From Proteobacteria bacterium UBA1673 (lineage in GTDB: Bacteria; Pseudomonadota; Gammaproteobacteria; Comchoanobacterales; Comchoanobacteraceae), in NCBI GenBank assembly GCA_002320385.1, contig DCKN01000109.1:1-5074 (forward strand): 5,074 nt of DNA. The letters run 5' to 3'. Below are positions 1-5,074 of the stretch, one piece after another (the stretch's first letter is position 1; each line of letters starts with the position of its first letter). The notes under the pieces were generated by a model. The model did no database searches and was not told the origin of the DNA. It saw only the letters and a list, made by a program, of their open reading frames with translations. A program made the position numbers and the translations under genes.

Positions 1-433
1 TGGGAAAATAAACCCGACGCAATGCGAAGCACTCGCCATGGTTGCAGCACAAGTCATGGGCAATGACGTTGCAGTTGGTATGGGCGGCGCCAGTGGCTAT
101 CTAGAAATGAATGTCTACAAACCGCTCATCATTAATAATATCTTACAATCAATCAAAATCATGAGCGATAGCAGTCATAACTTTAATACCTATCTTGTCA
201 AAGGTATGACAGCTAATACCGAGACCATTGAGAAACATCTTAATAATTCATTGATGCTAGTCACTGCCTTGAGTCCGGTAGTTGGTTATCACAAAGCTGC
301 AGAAATAGCAAAATTCGCACATGAACACAATCTCAGCCTTAAAGAGGCCTGCCTACAGCAAAAGATCATGAGTGCTGACGAATTTGACAAAATCATGAAT
401 ATTAAAAAAATGATCTCACCAAACACAGATTGA
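1..433 (+). CDS. fumC: Fumarate hydratase class II, C-terminal part (5' end outside window)
   Basis: The reading frame is open from base 2 to the TGA at 431-433, giving 143 visible residues. It begins with GKINPTQCEA, the end of the fumarase/aspartase signature GSSxMPGKxNPxQxE. This is followed by a stretch close to VMGNDxAVGxGGASGxxExNVxKP, which is typical of class II fumarase rather than aspartase or argininosuccinate lyase. The tail contains GYHKAAEIAKFAHEHNLSLKEA, matching the small FumaraseC C-terminal domain. Known of the family: a homotetrameric, iron-independent enzyme that interconverts fumarate and L-malate in the cytosolic TCA cycle. The visible length matches the last ~144 residues of the ~467-residue E. 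coli FumC, so the C-terminus is complete. The catalytic serine of the signature loop lies just outside the window; the Lys and Asn of GKxN are present. No good terminator follows. Family assignment is very secure. Confidence 0.97.
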   Translation, partial: GKINPTQCEALAMVAAQVMGNDVAVGMGGASGYLEMNVYKPLIINNILQSIKIMSDSSHNFNTYLVKGMTANTETIEKHLNNSLMLVTALSPVVGYHKAAEIAKFAHEHNLSLKEACLQQKIMSADEFDKIMNIKKMISPNTD

Positions 434-570
434 TACTGATTCAACTGATAAGAAAACCAAATATTTGAACAGTTAGTTGTATGTCATACAGTTCATTGAT
501 ACGTAATATTCTTAAAAAAGATTAAAACCCTTAGAAAAATGACCCGACTGGAGAAAAAATGTAAAAAATG

Positions 571-597
571 TTACGATAACGTTATTAAGATTATACT
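571..597 (+). promoter_or_regulatory. Possible weak sigma70-type promoter upstream of the SDR-like gene
   Basis: TATACT at 592-597 matches five of six bases of the -10 consensus. The best -35 is TTACGA at 571-576 with a short 15-base spacer, so the match is poor. A second TATACC lies at 605-610, with TTATTA at 582-587 spaced 17 bases. The 235-base spacer 434-668 is AT-rich and otherwise holds only a bipartite inverted repeat (466-495) without a T-run. A promoter is expected here because the gap after fumC is long, but the exact site is a guess. Confidence 0.3.
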
Positions 598-654
598 GGC
601 TACTTATACCTTGATGACGCAAGCAAAAATGGCAAGTATTAAAATAGGAAAGCC

Positions 655-660
655 AAGGGG
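655..660 (+). promoter_or_regulatory. Ribosome binding site that decides the SDR start
   Basis: AAGGGG ends 8 bases before the ATG at 669, which is good Shine-Dalgarno spacing. It lies only 2 bases before the in-frame GTG at 663. This favours ATG 669 as the true start over the two-codon-longer GTG version. Confidence 0.6.
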
Positions 661-668
661 AAGTGATT

Positions 669-1310
669 ATGAAACATGTTATCATTATTGGGATGGGACC
701 TGGTATAGGCCAAGCACTCAGCGAAAAATTCGCACATGAAGGATACGCACGCACACTAATTGCCCGTTCACCACAACCAGACGACATCTCATTAAACGCT
801 TATGACAATTACATCAGTTGCGACGTCAGCAATCTTAACGGACTTCGCGAAATCTTACAACAAGCCATCATCAATCAAGGTGGTGTCGATGTCCTTATTT
901 ATAATGCAGTCAAATCACGTCCAGGAGAACCAACAACATTCACCGCAGAAGAGCTTCTGGATGATCTAGCCGTCAATGTCGCCGCACCACAAGCTGCAGC
1001 ACAAGTGGCTGCCGAATCCATGAGAGTAAAAAATAAAGGCACCATACTTTTCACCGGTGGTGGCTGGGCCATATATCCTAATAAAAACTTCAGTGCAACT
1101 GCTATCGGCAAAGCTGCCCAACGCAGTTTAGCACTCTGCCTAGCGCAAGAGTTTGAAGACACTGAGATTCGAGTTGGCACAATGTTAGTCATGGGCCAAG
1201 TGGCGCCCAACACTGCTTTCTGTCCGATTAAAATTGCAGAACGAATGTATACCATGGCCACAACGCCACAAGCATCTTGGCAAAGCGAGGAACAATTCAC
1301 CGGCAGCTAG
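669..1310 (+). CDS. Atypical short-chain dehydrogenase/reductase (SDR) family protein
   Basis: This 213-residue protein has a Rossmann fold start: a beta strand (VIIIG) then the glycine motif GMGPGIG at residues 8-14, followed by CDVSN (51-55), the usual acidic adenine-contacting site. VLIYNAV (76-81) stands where classical SDRs have NNAG, and N103 (VNV) matches the structural Asn. The active site is not classical. The segment after TILFTGGG (125-132) reads SATAIGKAA, so K148 is kept but the Tyr of YxxxK is replaced by T144, and no clear catalytic Ser is seen. From memory, an unassigned SDR subgroup with GGG and xxxxGKAA in this region shares this pattern. Cofactor binding (NAD(P)H) is likely; the reaction and substrate are unknown, and a non-catalytic or regulatory role is possible. 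It is slightly shorter than usual SDRs (~250). It is a single gene, convergent with the M20 hydrolase, so its neighbours do not reveal its pathway. Confidence 0.88.
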   Translation: MKHVIIIGMGPGIGQALSEKFAHEGYARTLIARSPQPDDISLNAYDNYISCDVSNLNGLREILQQAIINQGGVDVLIYNAVKSRPGEPTTFTAEELLDDLAVNVAAPQAAAQVAAESMRVKNKGTILFTGGGWAIYPNKNFSATAIGKAAQRSLALCLAQEFEDTEIRVGTMLVMGQVAPNTAFCPIKIAERMYTMATTPQASWQSEEQFTGS

Positions 1311-1382
1311 AATACGCGTATAGACAAGACAAAAACTCCTTTAAGAACTACACCTGCGCAAACAAGATACATGACAATTCAA

Positions 1383-2639
1383 CTAGTCGTACAGCACTCT
1401 AATCGCAGATCGTAGAAGTACATACGCACCAGTGACCAAGCTCTTATCATTAAAGTCAAACGTACTGGTATGTAATGCTGACTTGGATAAGCCTTGCCCA
1501 AGAAAGAAAAAGCAACCTGGCACTTTCTCAAGATACAATGAAAAGTCCTCAGCAGGTAATACGGGATTTTCTCGCGCAAAAACCATAGAAGAATCTTGAT
1601 AAATCTCACGAGCCACATCTAAAACTAATGCTGTTTCCTTTGCAGTATTCACCGTAGGTGGATAATACATATGCTCACGTAAAGAAGCCTTGCAACCATA
1701 AGCTGAACAAGTATGTTTAATAATCGATCGCATTTTAGCCAAAGTTTCTCTTTGTAATTTCGGCGAGGTTACACGCAACGTACCTTTAATCTGACAATCA
1801 TCCTCCACAACGTTGTAGGATGAGCCTGAATGGATCGATGCAATGTTTAATACCATAAGCTCTGTCGGATCTTTTTGTTGAACCAGATGCTCGAAAGCAC
1901 TTAAGAGCCGAGCAGCAACAAAAATAGGGTTAACCGTATGCTGCGGCATCGCCACATGTCCACCACTGCCCTTAATCTCAATATCGAAATCAACAGAGCC
2001 TGCCATCTGCGCCCCAACTCTTGTACTAATACTTGAAACCTTCTCATTAGGCCATGCATGAAGCCCAAAAATAGCATCTACACGTGGGTTGACCAGTACA
2101 CCAGCTCGAATCATTGACTCAGCGCCTTTACCAGCCTCTTCAGCGGGTTGGAAAATAAACTTAATTGTACCCTTAAGGTCTGACTTAAAAGCTTGGGCTG
2201 CCTGAGCAGCTAACAATAACGTTGCCATATGACCATCATGACCACAAGCATGCATCCGATTATCATGGATAGAACGATAAGACAATTGGCTAGATTCATG
2301 CAGCGGTAAAGCGTCCATATCAGCTCGCAAAGCCACCACTTTACCCGGCTTACCAGTATGTAAAGACGCCACAACGCCTGTACCGCCCACACCTGGTTTA
2401 ATATTCGTATACCCAAAAGACTTAAGTTTTTCAGTGATAAACTGAGCAGTTGCATATTCGTGATTAGATAGCTCTGGGTGAGCATGCAAATACTGTCTAA
2501 AGCGGACAAATGTTTCACTTTGCTGAGATAAATAATCAAAAATATTCTTGGAAGAAAGCGCTGTCGGTACTTGGGCAAAAAGCGAAATACAACTGACCAA
2601 CAAAAAATAAAAGCAGGTTACTAACCTTAACATTATCAT
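1383..2639 (-). CDS. Exported M20 family metallo-amidohydrolase (hippurate / N-acyl-L-amino acid hydrolase type)
   Basis: This 418-residue protein, numbered from ATG at 2639, is close to the usual ~390-420 of the M20D group. Motifs occur in order: RADMDALP (D107), HACGHDGH (C132, H134), QPAEEAGKGA (catalytic E167, metal ligand E168), GLHAWP (H194), the lid/dimerisation domain with GGHVAMP (H228), then PAEDFS and HTSTFDFND (H390). All expected di-metal ligands and the catalytic Glu are present, so it should be active. The family hydrolyses amide bonds of N-acyl amino acids, hippurate or related conjugates; the exact substrate is not readable. The N-terminus (a single Arg then a long hydrophobic run to about residue 23) looks like a Sec signal peptide, suggesting a periplasmic or secreted enzyme, whereas many homologues are cytosolic. 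An in-frame TTG at 2642 and another ATG at 2633 are alternative starts; the Shine-Dalgarno (TGGA) is weak. It follows the translocase in the same direction but behind a terminator and with its own promoter. Confidence 0.93.
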   Translation of the reverse strand: MIMLRLVTCFYFLLVSCISLFAQVPTALSSKNIFDYLSQQSETFVRFRQYLHAHPELSNHEYATAQFITEKLKSFGYTNIKPGVGGTGVVASLHTGKPGKVVALRADMDALPLHESSQLSYRSIHDNRMHACGHDGHMATLLLAAQAAQAFKSDLKGTIKFIFQPAEEAGKGAESMIRAGVLVNPRVDAIFGLHAWPNEKVSSISTRVGAQMAGSVDFDIEIKGSGGHVAMPQHTVNPIFVAARLLSAFEHLVQQKDPTELMVLNIASIHSGSSYNVVEDDCQIKGTLRVTSPKLQRETLAKMRSIIKHTCSAYGCKASLREHMYYPPTVNTAKETALVLDVAREIYQDSSMVFARENPVLPAEDFSLYLEKVPGCFFFLGQGLSKSALHTSTFDFNDKSLVTGAYVLLRSAIRVLYD

Positions 2640-2662
2640 CAAAATCCATTAAATGGACGAGA

Positions 2663-2690
2663 AGTATAGCAAAACCTTAGGGATCAACAA
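2663..2690 (-). promoter_or_regulatory. Predicted extended -10 promoter of the M20 hydrolase gene
   Basis: Read on the minus strand, TATACT (2668-2663) is preceded by TGC (2671-2669), forming an extended -10 element. TTGTTG (2690-2685) is a moderate -35 with a 16-base spacer. Transcription would start near 2656, giving a short ~17-base leader before the ATG at 2639. The short imperfectly spaced palindrome CCATTAAATGG (2646-2656) lies right at the predicted start point. Confidence 0.5.
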
Positions 2691-2750
2691 AGCATTTAAC
2701 TTGAAAATCTAAGAAATGCATAATCAATACCTTTATTGAATCTAGACACT

Positions 2751-2787
2751 AAAAAAAGGTTACAGACACAACGAAGCATCTGTAACC
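2751..2787 (-). terminator. Rho-independent terminator of the nucleotide translocase gene
   Basis: The perfect 9-bp arms GGTTACAGA and TCTGTAACC (2758-2766 and 2779-2787) enclose a 12-base loop that may close further by wobble pairs. On the minus strand the stem is followed immediately by seven T residues (2757-2751). It lies 48 bases past the translocase stop, as expected for an intrinsic terminator, and separates that gene from the M20 gene. Confidence 0.88.
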
Positions 2788-2834
2788 AATTTAGCTTTCA
2801 AATACAGCCCACCTGAGACCAGTTAAATCGCACC

Positions 2835-4322
2835 CTAGGCAACTGACTCTTTCTGAGCGTCCATTGCCGCATGATACTCCCGACCTAAGCTCAGCACTGA
2901 TCCAATCCAAATAGCGACAATAATGGCACAAATTACAGCCAATATCGGTGTCAAGTCTAGAAGCGTCCAAGCTGGCAAAACAATCAATAATGTGGAGTTG
3001 ATCACACCACCGCCCATTTTCCCAAAACGACCGCCAATCACTTCAACTGCTGACATACCTTTGGTTTTGAGTTCGTCATCCAGTGGCATGTATGCCATCT
3101 TCTGTGTCGAGTCAAACAGTGAATATTTCGTTGACTTACTCAAAACGTTTTGTGCAGTACCAATCATTACTGCCCACTGTAGCACCATTGCCACACCCAT
3201 CCATCCAGATAGTAAAGCTAGGTCTCCAGCAAGAGAATCAAAAATAAATAGAAAGAATAATGCAGCAGTAACTAAAAACATTAACGGGGTTAACAACGCT
3301 GCCTTAGTCCACGAAACCAAACGAAGAATATTAGACCCCACCAACATGAAGAAAATAGAAATAGTCCCCAAGTACCACTGATAATCACCCATAAAGGCAC
3401 CATATGCAGCTTTAGTAGGATACAGTTCACGCACTCTATCTTTCCATACATTTTCAATCAAAACGTTAGACACCCCGTAACATATTAACAAAAGTGCTAA
3501 CAAACCTAGATACTTCGACGAGAAAACAACTTTGATACTTTCGCTAATCGATGGCTTTTGCTTACGTTTTTTCTGTACCTTGACCACGTCTTTGGTAAGT
3601 TCCGGATTGTGCTCTGCTTGATATTGCACAAACGCGTACAATCCTGTAATAATCGCAAGACCGACAATCACCATCAAAAACAACATGTTGAAATCAGGCT
3701 CTGGTCGATCCAATGCGTACTTTAGGGCATAGCTGGTACCTAAAAGCCCAACATTACCAAGCAAACCGAACATGGAATAATGACGTTTAGCTTCTGCAGG
3801 GCTAGTGACCTGGTTAGCAAGCTGCCAGAAAAACAAAGAAATCATAGTCGAACCAAACAGTTCTGAGATGATGTAGAAAGTTGTGTGGGGCCAATACTGC
3901 AATACTCGGATAAACCATTTCAGCGGCGGAACACTAGCAGTCAAAGACGCAGCCCATGCATCAGATAATACTAAACCATCCATATTTGGGAACATGAACA
4001 AAGTAAAAATCACAAAATATGCAAAGAAAAAACCAATGATGTAGTAAAAAACTTTTTTCGAATCCATCGCTTTGCAAAGACTATAATAAACCAGAGTCAA
4101 TAAGATAGCGGACGGAAACACAAAATAAGTTTTGATGAAACCAATCGCCTCTGAGCCCACCTCTGTCACCACCATCGCATCTTTAAGAGAACGCATCATC
4201 GAGTAATTAAACAAGATAAAAAACATCATAAAAGCTAAGGGCAAAAACTTAATGTGCTCCTTGCCAAAAATCGGCCAGAAAACCTTGCGAATTGATTGTA
4301 GTGAATAGCCTTCATCGGACAT
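2835..4322 (-). CDS. ATP/ADP translocase (Tlc/NTT nucleotide transporter family)
   Basis: This 495-residue, highly hydrophobic protein has the length of the Tlc/NTT family (~500 residues) and about 12 predicted membrane segments, roughly residues 25-42, 61-82, 91-111, 145-168, 183-201, 211-233, 270-288, 315-335, 341-361, 368-390, 436-452 and 456-478. Family signatures are clear: MRSLKDAMVVTEVGSEAI near 43-60, SELFGSTMISLFFWQLANQ at 153-171 followed by EAKRHYSMFG, WKDRVRELYP near 293-302, SKSTKYSLFDSTQKMAY at 395-411, and a GGRFGKMGGG loop near 430-439. Conserved charged residues likely needed for transport are present (K47, E154, E290). Known members exchange host ATP for bacterial ADP across the inner membrane, or import other nucleotides; which substrate applies here cannot be told. 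A basic loop at about 243-256 divides the halves. Where relatives usually read KGKAA, this protein reads KGMSA (422-424). Start: GGAG at 4333-4330, 7 bases before the ATG. It is divergent from the PagL-like gene and appears monocistronic. Confidence 0.95.
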   Translation of the reverse strand: MSDEGYSLQSIRKVFWPIFGKEHIKFLPLAFMMFFILFNYSMMRSLKDAMVVTEVGSEAIGFIKTYFVFPSAILLTLVYYSLCKAMDSKKVFYYIIGFFFAYFVIFTLFMFPNMDGLVLSDAWAASLTASVPPLKWFIRVLQYWPHTTFYIISELFGSTMISLFFWQLANQVTSPAEAKRHYSMFGLLGNVGLLGTSYALKYALDRPEPDFNMLFLMVIVGLAIITGLYAFVQYQAEHNPELTKDVVKVQKKRKQKPSISESIKVVFSSKYLGLLALLLICYGVSNVLIENVWKDRVRELYPTKAAYGAFMGDYQWYLGTISIFFMLVGSNILRLVSWTKAALLTPLMFLVTAALFFLFIFDSLAGDLALLSGWMGVAMVLQWAVMIGTAQNVLSKSTKYSLFDSTQKMAYMPLDDELKTKGMSAVEVIGGRFGKMGGGVINSTLLIVLPAWTLLDLTPILAVICAIIVAIWIGSVLSLGREYHAAMDAQKESVA

Positions 4323-4329
4323 CTTTTTT

Positions 4330-4333
4330 CTCC
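4330..4333 (-). promoter_or_regulatory. Ribosome binding site of the translocase gene
   Basis: GGAG on the minus strand lies 7 bases upstream of the ATG at 4322 and fixes the start. An out-of-frame ATG overlaps this site (4335-4333) and would open a seven-codon frame that runs across the translocase start codon. Confidence 0.7.
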
Positions 4334-4350
4334 ATCTAGTTCATAAAAGT

Positions 4351-4366
4351 GGCCGCGATCTCGGCC
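4351..4366 (-). other. GC-rich hairpin in the translocase leader
   Basis: GGCCG (4351-4355) and CGGCC (4362-4366) form a 5-bp all-GC stem with a 6-base loop, inside an otherwise AT-rich region. On the minus strand it is followed by ACTTTTA, a weak T-run, and ends 17 bases before the Shine-Dalgarno. It could be a weak attenuator or a fold affecting ribosome access; function is inferred only from position. Confidence 0.45.
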
Positions 4367-4376
4367 CGGGCGAATC

Positions 4377-4399
4377 AGCGATTACATCAATCGCTTTTT
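4377..4399. other. Stem-loop at the predicted 5' end of the translocase transcript; terminator-like on the plus strand
   Basis: AGCGATT (4377-4383) and AATCGCT (4389-4395) form a perfect 7-bp stem with loop ACATC. On the plus strand it is followed by a T-run (4395-4399), the shape of a small intrinsic terminator, although no plus-strand gene ends here. On the minus strand the stem would begin within a few bases of the predicted transcription start (~4400), as in transcripts protected by a 5' stem-loop. Confidence 0.5.
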
Positions 4400-4406
4400 C
4401 CAAACA

Positions 4407-4435
4407 AAGCTAGCACACAGCGATTCAAAAGTCAA
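4407..4435 (-). promoter_or_regulatory. Predicted promoter of the translocase gene
   Basis: On the minus strand, TTGACT (4435-4430) matches five of six -35 bases and lies exactly 17 bases from TAGCTT (4412-4407), which is a weak -10 but is preceded by TGC, an extended -10 feature. Predicted start near 4400, giving a leader of about 78 bases. A copy of the CAGCGATT element (4418-4425, plus strand) lies inside the spacer. Confidence 0.45.
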
Positions 4436-4453
4436 CGAACAATGCGGTTAGAA

Positions 4454-4465
4454 ATAAGCGCTTAT
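4454..4465. promoter_or_regulatory. Perfect 12-bp palindrome, possible operator
   Basis: ATAAGCGCTTAT is fully self-complementary. Its near edge lies 18 bases upstream of the predicted translocase -35 and 139 bases upstream of the PagL-like ATG. Position and symmetry suit a dimeric regulator site; no regulator gene is in view. Confidence 0.3.
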
Positions 4466-4603
4466 ACAATCGTAATGCTCCAGAATATCATCGTGAGAAG
4501 CAATAACGTAAACAAAGTGTACACGGCAAAGAATAAAGGAAAAAGTCTCGACTTTACCAATGACATAGCTTAAATTAATCTTAGACAATTGAACCCGTCA
4601 GCC

Positions 4604-5074
4604 ATGTTTATAATTTTAGCACATCCGAAAAAAACTGAATGTCTTAACTATATAAAAAAATTACTGACGATCATTTTATTTATTTCTCTAAGTATCGACT
4701 TAGCATTTGCAAAGTCCAACCAAGACACGAGTGCAAACGGCTTTGTTAGCTATCAACCAGCCATTTACGGCAGAGAATTTGATAATGCCTCACTGGCAGT
4801 TGAGTATCGACACCCAAAACTTTATACAAAATATGATTTACGGCCAATCAACGGCATCTTATTGACAACCGCTGATGATTGGTTCGCTTTTATAGGGTTG
4901 ATGCATGATTTCCGATCAAAAACACCCTGGGTCACTTCATTCAGTTTTTCCATCATGGGATATTATCACTCTAGTGACGAAGGGCGAGATTTAAACTTTC
5001 CCGTAGAGTTTCGCTCTAAAATTGAAAGCGCATATCGTTTTTCGAATCAGATACGCTTAGGCATTGGGTTTTCA
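4604..5074 (+). CDS. PagL-like lipid A deacylase / acyloxyacyl hydrolase family protein, N-terminal part (3' end outside window)
   Basis: An open frame runs from ATG 4604 to the last base (157 codons, no stop). Residues 1-36 form a signal peptide: a rather long n-region with KK, a hydrophobic core LLTIILFISL and a cleavage site AFA|KS. The mature part alternates polar and aromatic residues like an outer membrane beta barrel. NFPVEFRSKIESAYRFSNQ (131-149) followed by IRLGIGF matches the segment that in PagL/acyloxyacyl hydrolase proteins reads roughly PLEFRSxxExxYRFxNxxRLG and leads into the catalytic HxSN. That His/Ser and the later Glu are beyond the window, so activity cannot be judged. Known of the family: removal of an ester-linked acyl chain from lipid A in the outer membrane, altering immune recognition. 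The start is uncertain: no Shine-Dalgarno is visible; TTG 4589 is an in-frame alternative and an in-frame TAA at 4571 limits extension. It is divergent from the translocase. Confidence 0.75.
   Translation, partial: MFIILAHPKKTECLNYIKKLLTIILFISLSIDLAFAKSNQDTSANGFVSYQPAIYGREFDNASLAVEYRHPKLYTKYDLRPINGILLTTADDWFAFIGLMHDFRSKTPWVTSFSFSIMGYYHSSDEGRDLNFPVEFRSKIESAYRFSNQIRLGIGFS

Noticed and set aside
466..495. Bipartite inverted repeat (TGAAC, TGTAT / ATACA, GTTCA) after fumC, considered as a terminator
   Set aside because: The arms are interrupted by a 7-base bulge and no T-run follows, so it does not look like an intrinsic terminator.
539..739. Small plus-strand frame of 66 codons upstream of the SDR gene
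   Set aside because: It overlaps the start of the well-supported SDR frame by about 70 bases, has no ribosome site and encodes no recognisable motif; it is probably chance.
899..1300. Minus-strand 133-codon frame antisense to the SDR gene
   Set aside because: It is explained as the opposite-strand shadow of the SDR coding region; no ribosome site or motif.
1311..1382. Convergent intergenic gap searched for a bidirectional terminator
   Set aside because: Only the short palindrome ATACGCGTAT (1312-1321) is present, without a loop or T-run; no terminator can be supported.
2923..3381. Plus-strand 152-codon frame antisense to the translocase
   Set aside because: It is a shadow of a strongly conserved membrane protein on the other strand; its translation shows no domain features.
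4304..4335. Tiny upstream frame (ATG at 4335, seven codons) overlapping the translocase start
   Set aside because: Its ATG is part of the translocase Shine-Dalgarno region and it has no ribosome site of its own, so it is most likely accidental.
4349..4573. Plus-strand 74-codon frame starting with GTG in the divergent spacer
   Set aside because: It runs through the predicted translocase promoter, hairpins and palindrome, has no Shine-Dalgarno and has a low-complexity, non-protein-like composition.

Overview
The window looks like a piece of a host-associated, probably intracellular, gammaproteobacterium of moderate-to-low GC. The main clue is a full-length ATP/ADP translocase of the Tlc/NTT family, typical of bacteria that live inside eukaryotic cells (Rickettsia, Chlamydia and some Legionellales-like lineages). 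The gamma assignment is an inference from the general look of the proteins and cannot be proved here.

Layout from left to right. Positions 1-433 (+) hold the C-terminal third of a class II fumarase (fumC), cut by the window edge. A 235-base spacer follows, with only weak promoter-like signals. Positions 669-1310 (+) encode an atypical short-chain dehydrogenase-like protein that keeps the nucleotide-binding motif but lacks the catalytic Tyr. Convergent to it, at 1383-2639 (-), is a probably exported M20 family amidohydrolase (hippurate/N-acyl amino acid hydrolase type) with all metal ligands intact. It has its own extended -10 promoter. Upstream of it, at 2835-4322 (-), is the nucleotide translocase, closed by a clear rho-independent terminator at 2751-2787. 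The two minus-strand genes are therefore probably separate transcription units. From 4604 to the right edge (+), divergent from the translocase, begins a signal-peptide-bearing outer membrane protein that resembles PagL-type lipid A deacylases (acyloxyacyl hydrolase family). It is cut just before the catalytic His/Ser would appear.

The most structured non-coding stretch is the 281-base divergent region 4323-4603. It carries a predicted translocase promoter, two hairpins in the predicted translocase leader, a repeated CAGCGATT element that also sits inside the promoter spacer, and a perfect 12-bp palindrome just upstream. This suggests regulated expression of the translocase.

The genes do not form one pathway: central carbon metabolism (fumC), an orphan SDR, peptide/acyl-amino-acid scavenging (M20), host nucleotide import or energy parasitism (Tlc) and lipid A remodelling (PagL-like). 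The last three fit a host-dependent lifestyle. I found no mobile element, CRISPR array, tRNA or rRNA, and no convincing new multi-gene system.
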